Shown: positions 59,355 through 64,000 of the stretch, one piece after another
Position numbering within the stretch: the first letter of the stretch is position 1
How the letters are laid out: each line of letters opens with the position of its first letter
NCBI RefSeq assembly: GCF_003987595.1
Contig: NZ_NGJZ01000001.1
Span: forward strand, 558,001-622,000
Reading direction: 5' to 3'
DNA from: Vagococcus entomophilus
Lineage (GTDB): Bacteria > Bacillota > Bacilli > Lactobacillales > Vagococcaceae
Length of the DNA stretch: 64,000 bases
Made by a program: the position numbers and the translations under genes
Notes under the pieces: model-generated
What the model was told of the DNA's origin: nothing
What the model saw: only the letters and a program-made list of their open reading frames with translations
Databases searched by the model: none

Positions 59355-59390
59355 AAGTGCAATTCTTAATTCAGTTTAATGGAGTGATAA

Positions 59391-59453
59391 ATGATGAACT
59401 TATCTAGAAAAATTGAAAAATTAAATAATTATTACTTTAGCTATTTTAGATGA
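59391..59453 (+). CDS. Tyrosine/phenylalanine leader peptide (attenuator)
   Basis: A 20-codon frame reading MMNLSRKIEKLNNYYFSYFR. GGAG at 59381-59384 is six bases from the first ATG and nine from the second. Codons 14-19 are Tyr-Tyr-Phe-Ser-Tyr-Phe (59430-59447), an extreme concentration of the end products of the downstream pathway. The TGA stop at 59451-59453 touches the first strand of the attenuator. Translation speed over this run would report charging of tRNA-Tyr and tRNA-Phe. Confidence 0.82.
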   Translation: MMNLSRKIEKLNNYYFSYFR

Positions 59454-59567
59454 GTTTGTGGCCATGTTATCGTGGGTACAAACTACCGTAAGTTTGTATC
59501 TATGATGGCTAAGTTTATTACTGACGTATTTGCCACATAGATGAACATCTATAGTGGCTTTTGTTTT
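59453..59567 (+). promoter_or_regulatory. Ribosome-mediated attenuator of the aro operon
   Basis: Strand 1 AGTTTGT (59453-59459) can pair with ACAAACT in strand 2 (59478-59484). Strand 2 GGTACAAACT (59475-59484) can instead pair with strand 3 AGTTTGTATC (59491-59500). The antiterminator is ATCTATG-a-TGGC (59498-59509) with GCCACATAGAT (59532-59542). The terminator is the same GCCACATAGAT with ATCTATaGTGGC (59547-59558), then TTTTGTTTT. Stalling at Tyr or Phe codons leaves strand 1 free for 1:2, freeing strand 3 for the antiterminator. A ribosome at the stop codon covers strand 1, so 2:3 and the terminator form. The mechanism is inferred from pairing. Confidence 0.78.
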
Positions 59568-59591
59568 GTGAAATTATATTTTACAATTAAG

Positions 59592-59636
59592 AGAGGCGTT
59601 TACTGTAGGTGTATAACATTTACGGTAGACGTCTTT
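59592..59636 (+). promoter_or_regulatory. Second strong hairpin before aroE, function unknown
   Basis: CGTTTACTGTAGG (59597-59609) pairs with TTTACGGTAGACG (59619-59631) including G-U pairs; AGAGG and TCTTT extend the stem outward. Only a short T-rich tail follows. It may be a backup terminator, an mRNA processing or stability element, or a remnant of a second control stage. Confidence 0.55.
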
Positions 59637-59686
59637 TATGCTTTCATCAAGCAAATTACAGAATAATTTATGAGAAGGGAAACGTT

Positions 59687-60556
59687 ATGGAAAATCACAT
59701 TACAGGGCAGACCCGTCTTTCTGGTTTATTTGCTTCTCCTAGCCGGCATAGTATTTCACCACTGATACACAATACCGCGTTTCAAGCGCTTGGAATCGAT
59801 GCAGTCTATCTTGCGTTTGAAGTAAATCAAAGTGGGTTAAAGGATGCAATTGAATCTATTCGAACCCTGAATCTACTGGGTGTCAACTTGTCGATGCCAA
59901 ACAAACAGTTGGCCTGTCACTTGGTAGATGAGCTGTCAGAGGTGGCTGCACTTGTTGGTGCAATGAACACGATTGTTCATGATAATGGTCAATTGATTGG
60001 GTATAACACTGATGGTATAGGTTTTATGCAGAGTCTAGCTGAAAAAAATATTTCGATTCAGGGGAAGAAGATGACCATGTTAGGTTCTGGTGGTGCTGCA
60101 ACAGCTATTCTTGCACAAGCTGCACTTGATGGCGTTAAAGAGATTTCTGTATTTAAACGTAAAAACCAAACATTTGATGGCGTGAAACAACAGCTAAAAA
60201 AAATCCAGGAAAAAACCACTTGTCAAATTGAATTATATGATTTGGCTGACAAGGAGCGACTGGAAGCTGAAATTACCTCTAGCACACTTCTTGTCAATGG
60301 AACGCCACTAGGGATGACACCCTATGAAGAATCCTGTCCACTAGAAGATACTACGATGTTAAGAAAAGAGTTAGTTGTAGCAGATTTAATCTATAACCCA
60401 AGAGAAACGATACTGATTCGAGAAGCAAAAAAGCAAGGTTGTATCACGATGAATGGTTTAGGCATGTTACTATACCAAGCCGCAGTAGCATTTAAGCTTT
60501 GGACTGGGCAAGAAATGCCGATTGAAAAAATAAAAAAAACACTAGAAAAAATATAA
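59687..60556 (+). CDS. aroE: Shikimate dehydrogenase
   Basis: NADPH-dependent reduction of 3-dehydroshikimate, 289 residues. It has GLFASPSRHSISPLIHN (shikimate site), NLSMPNK with the catalytic lysine, MLGSGGAATAI (dinucleotide site) and NGTPLGM. The longest frame starts 26 codons earlier inside the leader hairpin; the ATG at 59687 follows GAAGGGA and fits the family. First structural gene of the aro operon. Confidence 0.94.
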   Translation: MENHITGQTRLSGLFASPSRHSISPLIHNTAFQALGIDAVYLAFEVNQSGLKDAIESIRTLNLLGVNLSMPNKQLACHLVDELSEVAALVGAMNTIVHDNGQLIGYNTDGIGFMQSLAEKNISIQGKKMTMLGSGGAATAILAQAALDGVKEISVFKRKNQTFDGVKQQLKKIQEKTTCQIELYDLADKERLEAEITSSTLLVNGTPLGMTPYEESCPLEDTTMLRKELVVADLIYNPRETILIREAKKQGCITMNGLGMLLYQAAVAFKLWTGQEMPIEKIKKTLEKI

Positions 60557-60571
60557 GGTGAGGGATTTTAA

Positions 60572-61591
60572 ATGATTATTAAAATGACAGAAACAGCAAC
60601 CGAAGAAATGATTGAAAATGTGGTTTCAAAAGTAAAAGAAGCAGGGTTAGAAAGTTCAATTAGTAACGGGGAGCACGTGGTCGTTGGGCTGATTGGCAAT
60701 CAAAAAGCAATGGAAAAAATCAATTGGTCAGAGCTACCAGGCGTGCAAGAAACTCAAGAAATTAAAAAATCTTACAAATTAACAAGCCGCGAATTCCATC
60801 CAGAAAATACAGTCATAGAGATTGGAAATTTGAAGATTGGAGATGGAAGTATGACGATGATGGCTGGCCCTTGTTCAATTGAAGGGTTAGAACAAATTAT
60901 GGAATGTGCCAGAATCGCTAAAGAAGGTGGAGCGACTGTGCTTCGTGGTGGAGCATTTAAGCCAAGAACTTCCCCTTATGCTTTCCAAGGATTAGAAGAA
61001 GAAGGCTTGAAGTACATTCGCGAAGCTGCGGATGCTTACGATATGAAAGTTATCACAGAGGTAATGGATGAAGCAAACTTAGAATTAGTAGCGAAATACT
61101 CAGATATTCTTCAAATTGGCGCACGTAATATGCAGAATTTTAAATTGTTACAAGCGGTTGGAAAAACGGGCATGCCTGTTGCGTTAAAACGTGGAATTTC
61201 AGGGACGATTGATGAGTGGTTAAATGCAGCAGAGTACATTGTAACGCAAGGGAATTTCAACGTGATGTTTGTAGAACGAGGCATTCGTACTTATGAAACA
61301 GCCACACGTAACACACTGGATTTAAGTGCGGTACCTGTGATGAAAACTCTAACTCATTTTCCTATTATTGTAGATCCGAGCCATGGTGTTGGCATTCGTG
61401 AGATTGTTCCCCCGATGGCAGTTGCTGGTGTAGCAAGTGGGGCAGATGGGCTAATTGTTGAAATTCATCCTGAGCCAGAAAAAGCATGGTCAGATGGTGC
61501 TCAATCTTTGGATGAAGCGTTGTATGCAAATATGATGAAAAAAGTTCATATTATGGAAAAAGCAATGAAAGAAATCAACCAAGTTGACTAA
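60572..61591 (+). CDS. aroF: 3-deoxy-7-phosphoheptulonate (DAHP) synthase, class I-beta
   Basis: First enzyme of the shikimate pathway, condensing phosphoenolpyruvate and erythrose-4-phosphate. The barrel shows [33 protein letters not shown] and DPSHGVG. The N-terminal 70 or so residues form the ferredoxin-like regulatory domain known in tyrosine-inhibited enzymes of this class, so feedback by an aromatic end product is likely. The 339-residue length matches that domain layout. It thus has both enzyme-level and attenuator-level control. Confidence 0.95.
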   Translation: MIIKMTETATEEMIENVVSKVKEAGLESSISNGEHVVVGLIGNQKAMEKINWSELPGVQETQEIKKSYKLTSREFHPENTVIEIGNLKIGDGSMTMMAGPCSIEGLEQIMECARIAKEGGATVLRGGAFKPRTSPYAFQGLEEEGLKYIREAADAYDMKVITEVMDEANLELVAKYSDILQIGARNMQNFKLLQAVGKTGMPVALKRGISGTIDEWLNAAEYIVTQGNFNVMFVERGIRTYETATRNTLDLSAVPVMKTLTHFPIIVDPSHGVGIREIVPPMAVAGVASGADGLIVEIHPEPEKAWSDGAQSLDEALYANMMKKVHIMEKAMKEINQVD

Positions 61592-61620
61592 TGCGTAACG
61601 AAATAGTAGGAGGATGCAAT

Positions 61621-62685
61621 ATGAAAATTCAGTTAACATTACCTCATCATGCCTATCAATTATGGATTGAAACTGGAGCATTGTCTCAAGTAGGTACATG
61701 GGTTAAAAGCTTATGGACGCCACAACAAATTGTGGTGATTACGGATGATACAGTCAATGATTTGTATGGGGATCAAGTGGTTCAAGCAATTGAAAAAGCT
61801 GGCTTTAAAGTAAGTTTATATGCTATTCCCGCTGGCGAACAAAGTAAAAGCTTAGCCTCTGCTGAGAAAATCTATCAATTCATGGCAGAACAAGGAATGA
61901 CAAGAAAAGATGGCGTAATCGCGCTTGGTGGCGGTGTGGTTGGGGACTTAGCTGGATTTATTGCCTCTACTTACATGAGAGGAATTCATTTTCTACAAAT
62001 TCCAACTACTCTACTGGCACAGGTAGATAGTAGTGTTGGCGGAAAGACGGCTGTAAATACAGCAACCGCTAAAAATTTAGTTGGGACATTTGCTCAGCCA
62101 GATGGAGTTTTAATCGATTCGAATACGCTTCAAACCTTGGAACCAAGAAGAGTTCGTGAAGGCATTGCAGAGATTGTTAAGTACGCGGCGATTAAGAGTA
62201 CGGATCTGTGGCAACTATTAGATTCTTTTCTTGATGAAGCAGATTTGTTGGCACATGCAACAGAGGTGATTGCTGCTTGTTGCACAATCAAAAAAGAAGT
62301 GGTTCAACAAGATGAATTAGATACAGGAGAACGACTGCAACTAAATTTTGGGCATACGATTGGTCATGCACTTGAGCAAAATGCGGGTTACGGTGTGGTT
62401 ACACACGGAGAAGGAGTCGCAATCGGAATGGTTCAAATTAGTCAGATTGCTGAACAAAAACAAGAAATGCCACAAGGAACGACACAGCTACTAAAAGAAA
62501 TGTTGGAAAAATTCCATTTACCAACTGATTATGCAGATTGGAATGAGGCAACACTTTTTGAAGCACTTTCTCATGATAAAAAGACCAATGGTGGCAGCAT
62601 TCGTATTATTTTGCTAGAAAAAATTGGTCAAGCAAAACTTAAAAAAATGCCAATTGAAGAAATGAAAGACTATCTAAAAAAATAA
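61621..62685 (+). CDS. aroB: 3-dehydroquinate synthase
   Basis: NAD- and zinc-dependent cyclisation of DAHP to dehydroquinate, 354 residues. It has IPAGEQSKS, ALGGGVVGDLAGFIASTYMR, PTTLLAQVDSSVGGKTAVN and the metal-binding LNFGHTIGHALE. The longest frame starts at 61591, but GGAGG precedes the ATG at 61621, the family N-terminus. Confidence 0.96.
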   Translation: MKIQLTLPHHAYQLWIETGALSQVGTWVKSLWTPQQIVVITDDTVNDLYGDQVVQAIEKAGFKVSLYAIPAGEQSKSLASAEKIYQFMAEQGMTRKDGVIALGGGVVGDLAGFIASTYMRGIHFLQIPTTLLAQVDSSVGGKTAVNTATAKNLVGTFAQPDGVLIDSNTLQTLEPRRVREGIAEIVKYAAIKSTDLWQLLDSFLDEADLLAHATEVIAACCTIKKEVVQQDELDTGERLQLNFGHTIGHALEQNAGYGVVTHGEGVAIGMVQISQIAEQKQEMPQGTTQLLKEMLEKFHLPTDYADWNEATLFEALSHDKKTNGGSIRIILLEKIGQAKLKKMPIEEMKDYLKK

Positions 62686-62697
62686 GGAGGAGACAAG

Positions 62698-63864
62698 ATG
62701 CGTTACTTTACTGCAGGAGAATCACACGGGCCAGAGTTGACAGCAATTATTGAAGGAGTTCCGGCAGGGCTTCCCTTACTTGCAGCAGACATTGATGATG
62801 AATTGGCCCGTCGGCAACAAGGATATGGGCGCGGTGGGAGGATGCTGATCGAAAAAGATCGCGTTCGCTTTACATCTGGCGTTAGGCACGGGAAAACACT
62901 AGGATCTCCGATTACAATGCTTGTAGAAAATAAAGACTGGAAAAATTGGCAAACCGTAATGGGAGCAGAACCTGTCGAAGAAAAGCAAAAAAAAATGCGG
63001 AGAGTCTCTAAACCACGTCCAGGTCATGCAGATTTGGTAGGGGGAATTAAATACCAGTTTAGTGATTTAAGAAATGTTTTAGAACGTTCATCTGCTCGTG
63101 AAACAACGATGCGTGTGGCAATCGGTGCTTTGTGTAAAAATCTTCTAAAAGAGTTGGAAATAGAAGTGGCAGGTCATGTCTTGGAGATTGGTGGCGTTCG
63201 TGGGACGGTGACAGATGATCTGTCTTTTACAAGTATTAAAGAACGTGCAGAACAATCAGAAGTTAGATGTGTCGATTCTTCGGTTGAAACACAAATGAAA
63301 CAAGTCATTGATCAAGCAAAAAAAGATGGAGATACTGTTGGAGGAGTAGTGGAAGTCCTGGTCAACAATGTGCCAATTGGCTTAGGCTCTTATACACAAT
63401 GGGATCAAAAATTAGATGCGAAAATTGCCCGAGCAATCACGAGTATCAATGCATTTAAAGGGGTAGAATTTGGAGTTGGATTTGAAGCTGCGCGTTTACC
63501 AGGAAGCAAAGTAATGGATGAGATTGTTTGGAGTAAAGAAACTGGATATAAAAGAAGTAGCAATCATTTAGGCGGATTTGAAGGAGGCATGACTAACGGG
63601 ATGCCAATTATGGTACGTGGTGTCATGAAGCCAATTCCAACACTATACAAACCACTTAAAAGTGTGGACATTGATAGCAAAGATGTATATAAAGCGAGTG
63701 TTGAGCGATCAGATAGTTGTGCGGTGCCCGCTGCAAGTGTTGTAGCAGAAGCAGTCGTTGCAACAGAAATTGCTGTAGCGATTCTTGATAAATTTGATGC
63801 AGATGCCTTTGATCGATTAAAAGCAGAAGTTGGTCGTTATCGTACGTATACCCAAGAATTTTAA
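62698..63864 (+). CDS. aroC: Chorismate synthase
   Basis: FMN-dependent last step to chorismate, 388 residues. Signatures are [18 protein letters not shown] at the N-terminus, [24 protein letters not shown] and [15 protein letters not shown] site precedes the ATG, 12 bases after aroB. Confidence 0.96.
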   Translation: MRYFTAGESHGPELTAIIEGVPAGLPLLAADIDDELARRQQGYGRGGRMLIEKDRVRFTSGVRHGKTLGSPITMLVENKDWKNWQTVMGAEPVEEKQKKMRRVSKPRPGHADLVGGIKYQFSDLRNVLERSSARETTMRVAIGALCKNLLKELEIEVAGHVLEIGGVRGTVTDDLSFTSIKERAEQSEVRCVDSSVETQMKQVIDQAKKDGDTVGGVVEVLVNNVPIGLGSYTQWDQKLDAKIARAITSINAFKGVEFGVGFEAARLPGSKVMDEIVWSKETGYKRSSNHLGGFEGGMTNGMPIMVRGVMKPIPTLYKPLKSVDIDSKDVYKASVERSDSCAVPAASVVAEAVVATEIAVAILDKFDADAFDRLKAEVGRYRTYTQEF

Positions 63865-63894
63865 AGAATAAAAATGAATTGAGGGAAACGGAAG

Positions 63895-64000
63895 ATGAAA
63901 AAAGTGACTATTGTGGTCGGTCTAGGACTAATTGGAGGTTCTATTGCGCGTGCCATCAAAGAAGGTCACCCCGAGTCAACTATTATTGGGGTAGATCTTA
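63895..64000 (+). CDS. tyrA: Prephenate dehydrogenase, N-terminal fragment (runs off window)
   Basis: The first 35 codons only. MKKVTIVVGLGLIGGSIARA is the NAD-binding Rossmann start of TyrA, which makes 4-hydroxyphenylpyruvate for tyrosine. It comes 30 bases after aroC with a GAGGG site. Gene order aroE-aroF-aroB-aroC-tyrA is common in Lactobacillales; aroA, aroK and pheA may follow beyond the window. Only the fold start is visible, so the assignment rests partly on context. Confidence 0.85.
   Translation, partial: MKKVTIVVGLGLIGGSIARAIKEGHPESTIIGVDL

Noticed and set aside
59595-59686. N-terminal extension of AroE to the TTG at 59609
   Set aside because: It would start inside a hairpin without a Shine-Dalgarno sequence; the ATG at 59687 fits the family.

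Overview
The window is a 64 kb stretch of chromosome from a low-GC Gram-positive coccus of the order Lactobacillales. Gene content and order fit the family Enterococcaceae (Enterococcus, Vagococcus or a close relative). Pointers are an EbsA-family gene beside an RNase HI-family gene, lipoteichoic acid synthase, a GpsB / class B RNase P RNA / YpsC-like methyltransferase block, fhs, the PyrR-controlled pyr operon and AT-rich intergenic DNA. I cannot fix genus or species from sequence alone. No tRNA or rRNA genes, insertion sequences, CRISPR arrays or prophage genes are visible.

Layout. 1-4.2 kb: hprK (5' end missing), lgt, a PpaX-like HAD phosphatase, gpsA and galU, closed by a bidirectional terminator. 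4.2-10.5 kb: an alpha/beta hydrolase, a membrane-anchored lysozyme-like protein, a CtpE-like P-type ATPase and ltaS. 10.5-20 kb: metA, dnaD, nth, convergent ponA/recU, then ypsA, gpsB, rnpB, a THUMP rRNA methyltransferase and an M32 carboxypeptidase. 20-25 kb: one 1,603-residue exported multi-domain protein. 25-31 kb: tag, RNase HI-like, ebsA, csp, fhs, a HEPN-like/CBS protein, lspA and rluD. 31-43.7 kb: the complete UMP biosynthesis operon (pyrR-pyrP-pyrB-pyrC-carA-carB-pyrK-pyrDB-pyrF-pyrE) with two PyrR attenuators, ending in an alpha-carbonic anhydrase without signal peptide. A second, class 1A dihydroorotate dehydrogenase follows. 44.7-49.3 kb: a methionine T-box, metE and a YitJ/MetF fusion. 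49.4-56.3 kb: an accessory stretch with a putative clan CE cysteine peptidase, rqcH, a DUF915 hydrolase, a TetR/BAAT-thioesterase pair behind a 37-bp perfect palindrome, and a degenerate thioredoxin-like membrane protein. 56.3-64 kb: a tryptophan ABC importer (trpXYZ) and an aromatic amino acid operon (aroE-aroF-aroB-aroC-tyrA, cut by the window end).

The most striking feature is regulatory. trpXYZ and the aro operon are each preceded by a consensus promoter, a 20-codon leader peptide rich in the matching amino acids (Trp-Gln-Ser-Trp for trpXYZ; Tyr-Tyr-Phe-Ser-Tyr-Phe for aro) and mutually exclusive RNA hairpins ending in a terminator. The two leader RNAs share sequence blocks and look paralogous. 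This is ribosome-mediated attenuation, whereas Gram-positive aromatic genes are usually controlled by T-boxes or TRAP. Together with the met T-box and the PyrR attenuators, four biosynthetic or transport units here are controlled by premature termination through three different sensing mechanisms.

Start codons were moved from the longest open frame where a Shine-Dalgarno sequence and family alignment from memory favoured an internal start. All functional calls come from reading motifs; no database search was run.
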